From contig OX439137.1 of assembly GCA_949318235.1 (NCBI GenBank), forward strand, positions 12,159,198 to 12,223,197: 64,000 bases of DNA, read 5' to 3'. Positions within the stretch are counted from its first letter, which is position 1. Each line of letters starts with the position of its first letter. Shown here in pieces: positions 12,800-27,485 of the stretch. The position numbers and the translations under genes were made by a program. Below the pieces are notes generated by a model. That model was not told the origin of the DNA. It saw only the letters and a program-made list of their open reading frames with translations, and searched no databases. The stretch is from Ecdyonurus torrentis. Its lineage: Eukaryota; Arthropoda; Insecta; Ephemeroptera; Heptageniidae.

Positions 12800-12968
12800 G
12801 CAATTTTTAGAATTAAATTTTATTCTCATATGGCCTAACATTAATTTGAAATTTCAATAACTCTTTTCATGACCATCTGAAAGTAAGGTCTCTTGTATCA
12901 CAAGTAGATGTTAGCATTAATTTTCAAGTGACATGAAACGTTTTATTTTAAATGGTAGCCTTCTAATA
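12800..12968 (-). mobile_element. TTAA-2 element, fragment
   Basis: Matches the distal half of the minus-strand TTAA-2 copy at 58801. Shared stretches are CATGACCATCTGAAAG, GTAGATGTTAGCATTAA and TTTTCAAGTGACAT. Neither terminal region is recognisable. Confidence 0.5.
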
Positions 12969-13002
12969 ATATATAAATAATTATTCATCTTTATTCAAAA
13001 AT

Positions 13003-13330
13003 ATTAAAAAAAAAAAAAAAAAAAAAAAGGGGGCTTGAAATGTTTGAAAATACTTAAAAATATTTGGAAATATATGAAATGTTTGAAAGAGCAAAGTTTA
13101 GGCCTGACAAATGTCAAGCCTACTCTTTCTTACACCTAACAAAAACATATATAGTTAGAAACAAAAATCAATAGTAGTAACAATTATATCTAAAAAATTA
13201 AAAAAAAATTATACATAGTATAAAAAGCAGCATGGTTAATACATAAAAAAGAAGCGATATGAGTATGTATAAAGGAAATAAAGAAAAGAAAGGCGAAAAA
13301 ACTCAACCCTTAAAAATATTTCAAATTAAC
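13003..13330. other. poly(A) tract and A-rich unique DNA
   Basis: An A run of about 26 bases at 13003-13028 is followed by A-rich sequence. A small hairpin (AGGCCTGACA ... TGTCAAGCCT) lies at 13101-13122. Nothing else was recognised. Confidence 0.6.
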
Positions 13331-13334
13331 GAGA

Positions 13335-13521
13335 AATTTCAGGGTTTACAACATGGCTTCTTCAATGTTAGATAATGAGAAGAACTGTTCACAAACTGAC
13401 ATATGATGACCCAAAGCCTACCAAAGAGCTACCATGGGGCTACAGAAGGGCATAATATATGAGTCAATGAACAGTTTATCTCATTATTTAACACTGAAGA
13501 AACCATGTTATAAAACCTGAA
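13335..13521. mobile_element. inverted-repeat element, arms about 72 bp
   Basis: CAGGGTTTACAACATGGCTT begins the left arm (about 13341-13413), and its imperfect complement AACCATGTTATAAAACCTG ends the right arm (about 13448-13521). The two arms share GAACTGTTCA and ATAATGAGA segments. A loop of about 35 bp contains GAGCTACCATGGGGCTAC. It is a non-coding foldback-type MITE candidate, seen once here. Confidence 0.6.
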
Positions 13522-13724
13522 CTTCCTCTTTAACATTCGTTGATTATTAAAGTTTTAGTTACCAAAATCTCAGTTATATTGACTCATTCTCTTTTTAAAA
13601 GGCTTGTACGCCGGGTATAATATTAGTAAATTGATTTTCACTTTCATAACACGCAATCAGACCTTCTTTAGTAGTCTCTTTGGTATTATCATGTCACATA
13701 TCACAATGGATAGTCCTATTATAT

Positions 13725-13728
<4 letters not shown>

Positions 13729-13767
<39 letters not shown>

Positions 13768-13989
13768 AATATATATATAACTCTAACTTTTACGTCAAAA
13801 TGACTTTCCCTTCTATTCTCTATGTCATAAAAACTACACATATATGATATAACAAACAAAAACATAGAAATTAGAATAAAATTATACTGTTCCTATAAAA
13901 TATAATATATATGCAAATTATATATGATTTCTTGTTATTATATAAATGTATGATTAAAATTGTATTTTAATTTAATAAATCTAATATTA

Positions 13990-14020
<31 letters not shown>

Positions 14021-14304
14021 GTGCACTGAGATTTTAGTACTGATATTAAAGTAAGATCTTATGAAACTTTCAAACTTAACTTTCTGTTTACTTTTAGATT
14101 CTTTTACGAAATAAAAAAAGTTTGTAAACTATTTTTTTTTCTTTACTAAAAGTTTCTTCATTTTTTTTTCTTCTATAGTTTCCCCCCTTTTTTTAGTATT
14201 AATGTAATGATTTAAAGATACTGTAACGATGTATTGTAAAAATATAATAGGCTTAAAAAAGTTATTCCTTTTGATAGGAGAAGAAGAAATATTTACTGCC
14301 TTTT

Positions 14305-14345
<41 letters not shown>
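13729..14345. repeat. (TA)n tracts and poly(T) in AT-rich DNA
   Basis: TA repeats lie at about 13729-13764 and 14309-14344, with poly(T) of about 28 bases near 13993-14020. The DNA between is plain AT-rich sequence. Confidence 0.85.
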
Positions 14346-14346
<1 letters not shown>

Positions 14347-14721
14347 CACTCTGGCCAAAACAAGGTCGTTCCCGCCAAAAGCTGTATCCGCGATTCTAAA
14401 CCAACCAAAAAGCGTGTTATAAACCTACTAGCCAATCACAGTTGACTTTACATTGTTAATTACACTGTATCCGCTCGAACTAGTATTGGGAGAAGTGTAT
14501 ATATATATTTGCAACGTTATAGTGATAATTTATTAAAAGGTACTGGATAATGTGATTTGTAATAGTAAGGATTAAAATAAAAATATAGCTTTTGTCAATT
14601 TTGCGCACATTTTTCACCTATCTGGTGCCCATGTAAGTTCTAAGTTCTTTTTGAGTTTAGCTTTTTACTTTAACCTCTTCATTCCTCGACATTTTTAAAA
14701 ATGATTTCATTGTCATATATT
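14346..14721. other. less AT-biased unique sequence
   Basis: About 150 bp after the TA tract is noticeably richer in G and C (CAAGGTCGTTCCCGCC, AGCCAATCACAGTTG). I could not match it to another part of the window or find arms of an inverted repeat. It may be a single-copy transposon fragment. Confidence 0.3.
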
Positions 14722-15060
14722 TTAAGGGAGTAGGGTACCGACCTTATAGCTCCAAAACTAGAAGTGTTTTGGGTCTAAATTTGGTGTCATTTTGTAGCTA
14801 AGAGTCACACCTAGCCGTGATAAAAATTTGATGATGTTTGACCATCCCGAAAAAAAGAAAAAAAATTATTGAAATTATCATAGTGCTTTATGGGCTTAAA
14901 ATTTCAAAAAACCATTTACAATTAATTTGCACGTTGACTCCCCAAAATTTTAATATATTTGAAATTGTCTCAAGCTGAAGTATCATTGTGCAAAAGTTTA
15001 GATTTTTTTGACGCCAAAGGTTTGAATCTAATGGCCGACGTCGGTCCGCTTCTCCCTTAA
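14722..15060 (+). mobile_element. TTAA-2 element, divergent copy with clear TIRs
   Basis: Starts TTAAGGGAGTAGGGTACCGA and ends with the complement of TTAAGGGAGAAGCGGACCGA, giving terminal repeats of about 22 bp at TTAA. The interior follows the TTAA-2 order (TGATAAAAATTTGATGA, TTATGGGCTTAAAATTTCAA, AAGTATCATTGTGCAAAAG), so it is a diverged relative of the copies at 3674, 44293 and 58801. No coding capacity. Confidence 0.75.
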
Positions 15061-15558
15061 CCACGATTTGGTGCGGTTCTCAGAATGACAAAAAATATGT
15101 CTATTTTGTCAAAAAGGTTTTCTTACTTTTGCGGACCCCTACCCACTCTAGAATTGCCTTAATATAAAAATCGCGTAAATTCAGTGGCGTTTTCTGGCCT
15201 ATTATTTTGTATTTTTATCTCAGTTTATTCGATTTTTTTTCGATTTTTTTCTCGATTTTTTATTGAATTATCTGATGTCCACTGGGGATAATGATGGTGT
15301 GTAAGTAATCAAGTGTGGATTTGAGAGCTTTTGAAATGGTCAAAAACTTTTATTATAACAAAGTAAAAAGTAGACTAAAACCAACATAAAATTAAAAATT
15401 ACCTATCTATGAAATTTATCGCCTTTACTACCCTTATTTTGCCAATGACAGTAAATAATAAATAAAGTTGCCTATTGCATTTTTTTTAATTAGCATAAAC
15501 GGCATCTACTGTATTTTACAGTACATTGACATTATAGGATTACTGTATTAGTGAAATG
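15061..15558. other. unique AT-rich DNA
   Basis: No repeat family or open frame recognised. A run of repeated TCGATTTTTT motifs occurs near 15228-15262. Confidence 0.5.
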
Positions 15559-15684
15559 TACAGCTCTGGATAAAAGTTTGACCACGAGACGTATAAAGCC
15601 TGTAAAAAAATAAATGCATATTTCTTATGAGAAAAATGCAAATTTCCTATACATCCAGTTCTCATACTTTTGGCCAGAGCTGTA
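15559..15684. mobile_element. TacTIR element, complete short copy
   Basis: Begins TACAGCTCTGGATAAAAGTT and ends ACTTTTGGCCAGAGCTGTA, so it has about 20-bp imperfect terminal repeats with TA at each border. It is 126 bp long, with no coding capacity. The ends and the TA target resemble Tc1/mariner non-autonomous elements. A related copy with a different, GC-rich core is at 34728. Confidence 0.8.
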
Positions 15685-18762
<3,078 letters not shown>

Positions 18763-18763
<1 letters not shown>

Positions 18764-19159
18764 ACTTAATTCATCTTGTTCTAAACTCTTATAATAATTA
18801 TTAAGTTAATTAATATTATTATGGTTAACTTGTTTTAATATTAATTATATATCATATACAAACAAATTTTATTATATTAATAATAATAATATCGTAAGTA
18901 TAGTATCGTATATAATTAAGAGTAATATTAGTGTAATTTTATTATATGAATAAAAAGTGGGTAACAAATGCGATCATGAGGAATATTTAAAGTGATAATG
19001 TAATTAAAAAATTTAGTTTACTTTTTCCCCCATCAATTCTACCTCCAAATCTGATAATTTTATGTACTGTATGTTAACAAACAACGATTGATGCCAAACA
19101 CCGTGATGCACATTATACAATATTTATAATATTGCCTTATCCCATTATCAGCTTTATCA
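18763..19159. other. AT-rich DNA
   Basis: ATT/TAA-rich sequence with no recognised element until the SINE-1 body begins. Confidence 0.55.
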
Positions 19160-19363
19160 GCCTGCCTAGATGTTTCCTCCGTTTCTCTAGGCTGTCGTGA
19201 CGAATGCCGGGCTGTGTTACTTAGGCTGGGCTGTGCTTTCCCATTAATTAGAAAGTCCTTACCTGTCGATAAGACAATTTCTTGACTGGGACTGGAATGG
19301 ATGTAGCACGATAACATAATATGGATATGGCAAGCAAAAAAAAACAAAAAAAAAAAAAAAAAA
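19160..19363 (+). mobile_element. SINE-1, 5'-truncated copy A
   Basis: The body shares TTTCTCTAGGCTGTCGTG, GAATGCCGGGCTGTGT, GAAAGTCCTTACCTGTC and AATATGGATATGGCAAGC with copies B (46046-46258, minus) and C (48960-49590, minus). It ends in a poly(A) tail with one C interruption (19335-19363). No tRNA-like head is seen upstream, which fits 5' truncation on reverse transcription. The G+C-rich body stands out from its surroundings. The minus-strand frame covering it is a shadow. Confidence 0.7.
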
Positions 19364-20258
19364 CGCATTCCAATAGGAATGCGGGTGGTCAAATAATTAA
19401 CTAGATGCTGGTTCCAATAGCGCCAAATGGAGCCCTGTTTGATAAGCCTTTAAAAAACTTATTAAAAGTAATTCTGCAATTTCCTAAATAGCAACCTTAT
19501 GCTATATAACGTAAATTTAGCACTTATGCATGTGAAGTATTTTTATTTAACGTATTGCTCCATGTTTAATATAATACCATGGTATTTTTAGTAAAAATAT
19601 ATTTCTCAGCACCTGATGAAAATTTTCAAGTATATGGTCCAATGATATTTTAAGCCCATAAGGCATAATAGAGTTTTTGGAGAAGTGAAGGCAGAAACCA
19701 AGTAAGAGAAGTATAAAAAAAAGAAAACATTTTTCTAAGAAATGATACATTTTAAATAAAAATTGTATCAAAAATAAAATAACTTGATAAAAAAACATAA
19801 TAAATTAATACATGAATAAGATAAGAAAGAGCACGGAAAAGGAAGAAATTATAAAATCAATATTAATGATAAATAATATATTATAGAAGGAGATATTGTA
19901 TAGCACAATAACTATAATTTGAGATGTTTGTATCGATACTATCATATGATTTGTGTGTTTGAAACAGTATAATTTATTGCATAGTAACTTTGACTTTGCA
20001 ATTAAACTTAATACTATGTAGTATAGTAAGGAAATATTATTGTTTATCTGACAATCCATGTGTTTTCATACTCTTAATTTGATTATTTGTTTATTTATGT
20101 GTTTTCAGTATATTACATTTAAATATTTTCTATTTGGTTTATTAACGTATATATATTCTATACGTTTGAAATTTCTTTAACATTTTAGCAAGTTCTCTTA
20201 AAGGCGTAGAACACCTTGAACAAAAAAGTTCTGTAATATCCAAACAAACCTAAAGATC
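19364..20258. other. AT-rich DNA, no recognisable gene
   Basis: Two minus-strand frames of 83-84 codons lie here (19547-19798, 19805-20059), but they are Phe/Ile/Leu-rich translations of AT-rich DNA without a family motif. Confidence 0.5.
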
Positions 20259-20452
20259 AACGTTGATTTGTCCGGAGTAATTGATTTCTAATTTATTTTC
20301 CATTCACAAAATGCCACTGGCGGTCACTGACGTCACATCTCACCCGGTTTACGCGCGTAAAAACAAGCAAGCTGTAACGTCAGTGACCGCCAGCGGCATT
20401 TTGGTGAATGGAAAATAAATTAGAAATCAATGACTCCGGCCAAATCAACGTT
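20259..20452. mobile_element. inverted-repeat element, arms about 77 bp
   Basis: The left arm runs from AACGTTGATTTGTCCGGAGT to GGTCACTGACGTCAC. The right arm is its near-perfect complement (GTAACGTCAGTGACC ... ACTCCGGCCAAATCAACGTT). The loop of about 35 bp includes TTTACGCGCGTAAA, itself palindromic. TGACGTCA occurs at 20328-20335. It is non-coding and likely a recently active foldback MITE because the arms are so similar. Confidence 0.75.
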
Positions 20453-21149
20453 GTGTAAATGTCAAGTACACAATTTAATTACGAAATCACTTAATTTGTA
20501 TACGAGAATGATAATAATTCTCCTCTTATTCAAAACAACAATCAATATGAAAACAGTAAAATACAAAATACCACTGACCATATAAAAACTATAAAATTTA
20601 CAAATTCAATTTCAATAGTAAATTGTTGATTAATTCTAACAAAATATGTTATTTTATGATATAGTATACGACACATCTGATAGTAATTACCTAGACTAAT
20701 TAATTTCTAATAAACTTCGCTATATTGCAATGAAACCTGTCATACTATCTATCATAATATAGCTATCAATAAAAATTTGAAAAAAAAAAGGTTTTTTTTT
20801 TTTTATTAAAATGTATTAAAAAATTTGTAAGTTTAGAATTGTTGAAAAGATCATTAGAAAAAATATTAACCACTTCTTTGGTTTCTGATAACAGAAGTAA
20901 TTAAAGTTTTTATGTGGTAAAAAAAATATTCAACAAAAAAAAGATAACTAAACTAATTTTATATACCTTCATTTTGAAAGACATTATTAAAACTTTATAA
21001 ATATATATTGGTTTTATGACTTTATATTGAAGAAAAGAAGATGAAAAAAAATACATATTTTTTATATCTAAAAAAAAAAAAGAAAAAAAATGTAAAAGTC
21101 ATAAAAAATTTCGTCAAACTATCATGAAATTTTATTGTTAAAAAAGTTA

Positions 21150-21150
<1 letters not shown>
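20453..21150. other. AT-rich DNA
   Basis: No recognised element; several A or T runs of 8-12 bases. Confidence 0.55.
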
Positions 21151-21182
<32 letters not shown>

Positions 21183-21285
21183 TCTCTTTCTCAAACAAAA
21201 TATATACCAAAAACCCTCGTCTCAAAAGTTTTGTAAATGAAATGTTAAAAAACTTTTAATTATATTCCTTTACTCATTTATAATG

Positions 21286-21376
<91 letters not shown>
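21151..21376. repeat. (CT)n patch and long (TA)n array
   Basis: A CT/CTTT patch at 21151-21193, then a pure TA array of about 86 bp (21290-21376). Confidence 0.95.
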
Positions 21377-21379
<3 letters not shown>

Positions 21380-21610
21380 AAAACGTATTAAAAAAATGGA
21401 AATAATTTTTAAAAAATTATTAAAGTTACGTTTATTTTATTTAAGTGTGCTGATTGTGTTTTTATTATAGAATATTATTTGACTCTTTAAATTTTTACAA
21501 ACTTATAAGTTGACATTATTATTGTTTTTGTTTTTTTGTAATTATTTTTTACGTTAAATTCTTCTTTTACTTATAAAATAAATCAGCAAGAAGGACTATG
21601 TGATTGAGTG

Positions 21611-21614
<4 letters not shown>

Positions 21615-21682
<68 letters not shown>

Positions 21683-21795
21683 GTAAGAGTAGTATTCGTA
21701 TTGGAAGTTTTTTCTATAATATTTTTAATAAACACTTTTTAGACAGGTAGTAGTTGTACTATCAGAAAGAAAATATTGTACAATAAAGAAAGGAG

Positions 21796-21841
<46 letters not shown>
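21615..21841. repeat. (GA)n array and poly(T)
   Basis: A pure GA array of about 66 bp (21615-21680) and an uninterrupted T run of about 43 bases (21799-21841). Confidence 0.95.
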
Positions 21842-22317
21842 CGTTTTCTACAATGTCTTTACATTTAGTTCCTGCGTTCATCTCGCAAAATTAGAAATGT
21901 CATCACAGCAGAAAACAATTTCCGGAGTTATAAATCTTATGTCCTATAGTAACATTTTTTGTCTCTTTATTCTTCCTTTTTATTTTAAGGTAAAAATTTG
22001 TACATGAAAGAAAAAATGATGAGTTCAAAATTATAAGCTCAACGATATTACAATGAAAAATATTTTAAGAAAAGTTACAAAGAATTCTATTCAAAATTCA
22101 AATTTTGTAATGCTGTTAGATATTCTAAAATTATAACAAAAAGTCACTGAGCTTCCGTACTATACTAAAAATCAAGTTAATAGAGGATAAACTAATTTTA
22201 CACCAATTTTATTGATGAAATAAATATAATATTCATTGCTCTGAAACGAATATACAGATACTTTAAAAGCAACATTTTATTATGTTATCTTGCGAAAATA
22301 CATCTATCTCTATGAAG
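21842..22317. other. AT-rich DNA
   Basis: No recognised element. Confidence 0.5.
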
Positions 22318-23216
22318 CATTAGATATAGGGTGATTGCATTCATAAACAAGTCGACGCCATAAGTGAGCACTAAATAACATGGATCAGTATGTAAAAATG
22401 AAACATTTTGCCAACTTAAAAATATCGAGCAATATTTTTGACAGCATTGATGCTGTTAACAGGTTGAATTTGGTTTTCAAGTAAGCGAAAAAAAAAAAAT
22501 ATATATATATATATATATAAATAATAAGAACAAAAAACAACTAATTTTCCAAAAGTAATGGCCTGAAATCACGTTTGTCTCATGCTGAGAAATGTTATTC
22601 ATTGCTCCAGTATGGCGTCGAAGCACATTCAGTATGACGTCATATTCAAATATCTTATAGTTACAGCCATCGTTTAAGGCTGCAAAATAAAATTTTATAA
22701 CTTAGTGCCTTACATTGGCTTATACGAGAAGTAAAATGCATAATATGAGAATACTACTTAAAGCCATAGACCACATAAAACAACATGTGCTTCTTAATGA
22801 ATAAACATGAAATGGGATCTTCAAAACTGTTGACAATTTTTACCAGAATGTTAATGTAGCCCCACGAGAGAGCGTGAAAAAACTGTAAAGTTTGCAATTT
22901 GCTTGAAAATTCATGTTTATGACGTCAAAAACATGCAAAAATTAGTATGAAATTGTTGTGCGGGTTGCATAAGTCGAATTTACTGATCATTGCTACGGGG
23001 CTACAGTTTGGTTTTGAGACAAAGTAATGTTATTTATGTAAGTCCCATCAAGTTAATTAATCAAATTAATTCAACCTGAATGCTCTCAAAAATATTGCGA
23101 AGTACTTTTAAACTGGCAAATTGAGTCATTTTCCCATACTGGCCCATATTATTTAGAGCTTACTTATGGCGTTGACTTTAACATTAATGAACCTACCCTA
23201 TACCCTATACCTAATG
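22318..23216. mobile_element. LTIR element with long TIRs, interrupted by TTAA-1 copy 6
   Basis: The left end (TAGATATAGGGTGATTGCAT, CGACGCCATAAGTGAGC, TTTTGCCAACTTAAAA, GAGCAATATTTTTGACAGCA) reappears inverted at the right (TGCTCTCAAAAATATTGCGA, AACTGGCAAA, GCTTACTTATGGCGTTGAC, CCCTATACCTAATG). The imperfect arms are about 150 bp long. A TTAA-1 copy at 22758-23056 lies inside; without it the element is about 600 bp. It contains a TA run and TGACGTCA at 22635-22642. No coding capacity. A second copy, lacking the right arm, is at 24120-24400. Confidence 0.7.
22758..23056 (+). mobile_element. TTAA-1 MITE, copy 6 (3'-truncated, nested)
   Basis: Starts TTAAAGCCATAGACCACAT and follows the family to GTAAGTCCCATCAAG, then stops at a TTAA about 45 bp before the normal end, so the right terminal repeat is missing. 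It is inserted in the LTIR element, so it is younger than that element. Confidence 0.75.
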
Positions 23217-23780
23217 AAGAAGAAAACAAATCGAAACATATAGAAGTGTTATATTTTTATTTCCTGCTTTTAAATAAATCCTTTTCAAAATCTATATATT
23301 AGCTACACATCAAAAACTTAGAAGCAAGTATTATATATAATATATATAATTTACATAACATAATTAATGACAATATTTTAATTAAGATATATGACAGTTT
23401 ACTAGTTGTTACATCAAGACAATTTTAATCATAAAACTTTAACAATATAATAATTAATTTTAATTTGACATTTCATCAAGGAAAACTTTTCATAATTAAA
23501 AATATTAATGTAAAATATATTAATACGTATATATTATATTATAATTAATTATTATTTAGTATAGGATTAATAACATTTTAATCTATTTGTTTTATAATGT
23601 AAGAAGTTTGTTCAAGGTTTTTGATATAAATCTACTGTGACATATTGACAGCGTCATTTTAATAAAGTTTTTTTTTTTTTTTTTTTTTATAACAATGGTA
23701 TTGGAAAAAAACATGTTAAAATTATTCTTTTATAATAGAACTTCAGTTAGAACAGTATACAATTATATAAAAGTAAAAGA
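23217..23780. other. AT-rich DNA with poly(T)
   Basis: A T run of about 20 bases lies near 23668-23688. No recognised element. Confidence 0.55.
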
Positions 23781-24062
23781 TAGGAAGTTTCCATGAAGTT
23801 CCTGCTTTGTGTACATTTTTAGCAACGGACATTGCAATTTTAGAAAGAGTACAGTTAATTTTAAAATTCGCGCGTTAAAATTTACAGAAGACGATAAAAC
23901 TCCGCAGTAAAAATGACGTCATGGTCTTCTAGGGGGGACGTGGCAGGCATATTTTTTATAGGTGAAATAATTACTGAAATGTAATTAATAAAGGTAAATA
24001 TTGACTTTAATAGGTTCTACTGGTTACAAAATAAGGTCTTAACTTCATGGAAACTTTCCTCA
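23781..24062. mobile_element. TIR element with 20-bp ends
   Basis: Starts GGAAGTTTCCATGAAGTT and ends AACTTCATGGAAACTTTCC, a near-perfect terminal inverted repeat about 280 bp apart. The interior is comparatively GC-rich (AATTCGCGCGTTAAAATT, TCTAGGGGGGACGTGGCAGG) and includes TGACGTCA at 23914-23921. No coding capacity. Seen once here. Confidence 0.65.
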
Positions 24063-24119
24063 TTATATATTTTAACTGTTTGCAATACAGTACAGTACAT
24101 ATATGGTGTATGCATTTCT

Positions 24120-24400
24120 AATTAATGTTGTCGCCATGTTGGATTATTCAATAACATGGGTCGCATAGGAAAATAAATCATTTTGCCAGTATAAAACCAC
24201 TATGCAATATTTTTGAGAGCATTGATGCTGTTAATAGGTTGGATTAGTATCTCAAGTATGTGAGAAAAATAATAATAACAAAAAATCAACTGATTTTCCC
24301 AAGAAAATTGCCTTAAATGAAGTTTGTCCTATGCTGAGCAATGTTACTACTCCAGTATGACCTCCAAGTGCATTAAATGTGACGTCATCCGCATACACAC
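24120..24400. mobile_element. LTIR element, second copy (incomplete)
   Basis: Matches the left part of the 22318 element through AATAACATGGGTCGCATA, CAATATTTTTGAGAGCATTG, ATGCTGTTAATAGGTTGGAT, TATGCTGAGCAATGTTA, CTCCAGTATGACCTCC and TGACGTCA at 24380-24387. No matching right arm is recognisable. Confidence 0.65.
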
Positions 24401-25205
24401 TATTAAAAATATCGCAACTTGTTAATAGGACGTAAGAAAATGTATAGTAAAAAAAATATATATCTTTTTGAATGTGAAATTTAACACATTTGAAAATTAC
24501 AAACTTACAACATAGTTTTGTTTTCTGAATATTTTATACTTTTTTATTGCTTTGATCACGGCATGGGAACAAAATTTGGTTTCAAATTTTAGAAAAAAAA
24601 ATACTTTTTATGTACTGTACGTTATAGATAATAATTTTAAAATCAAACGTTAAAAAAATGATATAAGATAGTTTTTATGAATGGGACTGAAAATTTTGTC
24701 AATAACTTTGTACATTTTGAATTTGTATACATTGCTTCATCAAATAAAAAAAATATATATATACAAAAAAAAAGTGTTTATGTCGTAAATTCATTTAAGA
24801 AAAAAAAATGCTAAAAAGAAACTTAAATAAACATTGCAATAAAAAAATCAAATAACATATCTTTGAATTTGCCATTTGTTTCCTGCTTTTGTAATTGTAG
24901 TATTTTGAACTTTTTTTTTTTTTTTTTTTTCTAAAAATTTCTTTGTTCCATCAACTATAATTATAAATAAACTCAACTCATATACAAAAGTATAATATAT
25001 TATAAAATGTTAATAAATATTACCCTTATTTAAAATATATAACAATTATTTTTTCTTTATCTTAAATACTTTTTACCACGAAATTTGTTTTAGAACTATA
25101 AAATTAAGATTCTTTGTTCATTAATGTCCTGCTTCCGATGTAGTTAAAAATCATGTTTAAAAATAGAAAGAATTTCAAAAGACTAGTAATTTACCTTTCG
25201 TTAAA

Positions 25206-25210
<5 letters not shown>
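24401..25210. other. AT-rich DNA with poly(T)
   Basis: A T run of about 21 bases near 24910-24930; otherwise no recognised element. Confidence 0.55.

Positions 25211-25253
<43 letters not shown>
25211..25253. repeat. (CT)n microsatellite
   Basis: About 43 bp of CT repeat. The plus-strand 77-codon frame across it is a Ser-Leu artefact with AT-rich flanks. Confidence 0.95.
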
Positions 25254-25255
<2 letters not shown>

Positions 25256-26293
25256 TATACACTAACTCAAAAAACATGAAAAGGAAAAGTATATGCCACA
25301 CCTATTTAACCCTTATTTTCCATACAAAAATCATTAGAGTTACCCCTAAATATATACTACAGTTTTTTGATCAGAAAATTAGATAAACACGAAATATAGA
25401 GCGCAAAAGAATAAAACAGAGAGGGAGGGAGAGTGACCATTGACTTAAATAATTTCTAAGCAATTACTCATATGCAAATTTAAGTTTTATTTTATTTACT
25501 TAATGGAAAATATGGATGACAATCTAGTTAATATTTTTAAACTTTCTATTTTATTTATAGCTATTATATCAATCATTTTTTCCCCCTCTTTTTTAATTTA
25601 CATAATTATTGTTAGTTCTATTTACTTAGATAAATTTTCAAGCATTTGGTTATAAAAAAAGATTAAAAATTATTTCACTTCACAGTTTTGTCAATTTTTT
25701 TGCTATCACAAAATAAATATAATTGTATATGAGAATAAATGCCGTCAGTACGATGAAAAATAAAGAGAAAGCTTTAAATTATGAAAATCATTCTGTATAT
25801 CAAAGAACAATATTTTTTTTATATAAATTTGATTAAAGACATAATAACAAAAGTTTCGATTATTTTTCGTAAAGAAATCAAATTTCAATTTAAAATATAG
25901 TTGATATAGAAATGTCAACAAATAAACAATCTGATTTTAAACATAACAGAAGAAAGTTTTAAAAACATAAATTAAATATTGATTTTTCATTCTTTTGTTT
26001 ACTAAAAAAAAGGGCTTTTATATTGATTCTGTCCGCGTTAGCTTTAGTTTATTTACAAAGAAAAAGCTCAGCAGGTCTTTATCATGTACAAAAGAATTGT
26101 ATTATATTTTTAAATTATTACAATATGTATACTTATGTAGTGTATAGCTATATAGAATAAGAAATGATTTTGCTATATAGCTTTGTATGGTTAAAAAAGC
26201 GTGTACGCAGCATACATTTTTGCAATCACTCGTGTTTAATAGTAACAATAAGCAAATAAACGTATAACACTGCTTTGTAGAACGATTTATTTT
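25254..26293. other. AT-rich DNA
   Basis: No recognised element or gene. Confidence 0.5.
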
Positions 26294-26463
26294 TTATTGA
26301 CTAATAAAGGAACAATTGTTTTGACGCTGACTTTAAGCGATTTCGTTCACATCCGCTTCCGTTTTTACTTACTACGCATGCGCAGAACGTCGGAACGGAA
26401 GCGAATGTGAGCAAAATCGTTTATAGTTGGAATCAAAACGGTTGTCCCTTTATTAGTTAATAA
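26294..26463. mobile_element. inverted-repeat element, arms about 70 bp
   Basis: The left arm ACTAATAAAGGAACAATTGT ... GCGATTTCGTTCACATCCGC pairs with the right arm GCGAATGTGAGCAAAATCG ... GTTGTCCCTTTATTAGT. The central loop contains TACGCATGCGCAGAACG. There is no coding capacity. It is a foldback MITE candidate with a GC-rich tip, seen once. Confidence 0.7.
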
Positions 26464-26774
26464 TACGGTTAAAACAATAAAATGTAATGAAATTTTTGGA
26501 AAAAAGCTCAGATTTTCATTAAGTTAATTTAGTCTCCTCAAAGATTTTGTAAAACACTGGGATTAATTTTAAGTATATATATATATTTTTTAATTTCGAG
26601 GAGAGAAGTTAAAAATTACCTACTAATACTTCATATAACATTGCAGTTCGTTTATAGAAAACAGTAGTACAAAAATAACCATTTTCAAATATGTACATTA
26701 AAAATAATAAAATTTAAAGTGTTAGCATTCGTAACATCTTGTGATATAGCAGTAAATTAATGTTGAAAAGAAAT

Positions 26775-26870
26775 TTAGCTTGACTGGAACTCGAACATTG
26801 AACTAAAATCACCTAACCTGAGCTCTACAACCAAATATAGGCGTTAATTACACACTCAACTAATCAATTT
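26775..26870 (-). pseudogene. possible tRNA-derived sequence (weak)
   Basis: On the minus strand GTTCGAGTTCC (26786-26796) matches the polymerase III B box, and TAGTTGAGTGTG (26851-26862) resembles an A box about 66 nt upstream, slightly long for a normal tRNA. I cannot fold a convincing cloverleaf by eye. It could be a decayed tRNA, a SINE head or chance. Confidence 0.3.
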
Positions 26871-27485
26871 TTATTAACAAAAACTTAAAAACCAATTTAA
26901 TTAATACAATAAATTATTAGTTCCTATCAGAAAAATATACTATAAAATACTCGTAAGACCTTACACAAGGTTTGGAGTTACGAAAACTTAAAATAATAAT
27001 GAAATTCAATAACATTTTATCAATTTTTTCTTCTTTTTTACCTAATGTGAGTTAAAATTTTGAAATGCTGACCTCTGATCAATTTCATAGATACGTTAAG
27101 TAAATATTCAAATTAAAATATTAAAACTCTAGAAATTTGCATAATATTGAGAATAATAATAGCTAAAATTTGCATGTAAAATAATCGTGATAGACATAAA
27201 ATATAATATTAAAAAAAAAAATTTATTCACATGTTTAAGTTCTCATGGATTTTGAATCAGCCAATCAGTTTATCGTATACAAAGTAAACATTAATAGTTT
27301 GTTTTTTTTATAAATTTTACTCTTGATCATCTGTGTTATACTGCATGTTCTAACTAAACATTATCAATTATTATTTTAAAATTTTTAAATAATAATTAGG
27401 CTGTTTCAACAGTTTTAAGAACTAAGAATTTGTCTAATACAAATTGTTCATGGTAAAATACCAAGAAAAGAAATTAAAATTAATA

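Noticed and set aside
13729..14344. TA arrays considered as an origin or promoter signal
   Set aside because: TA microsatellites recur throughout the window without any gene or other signal beside them.
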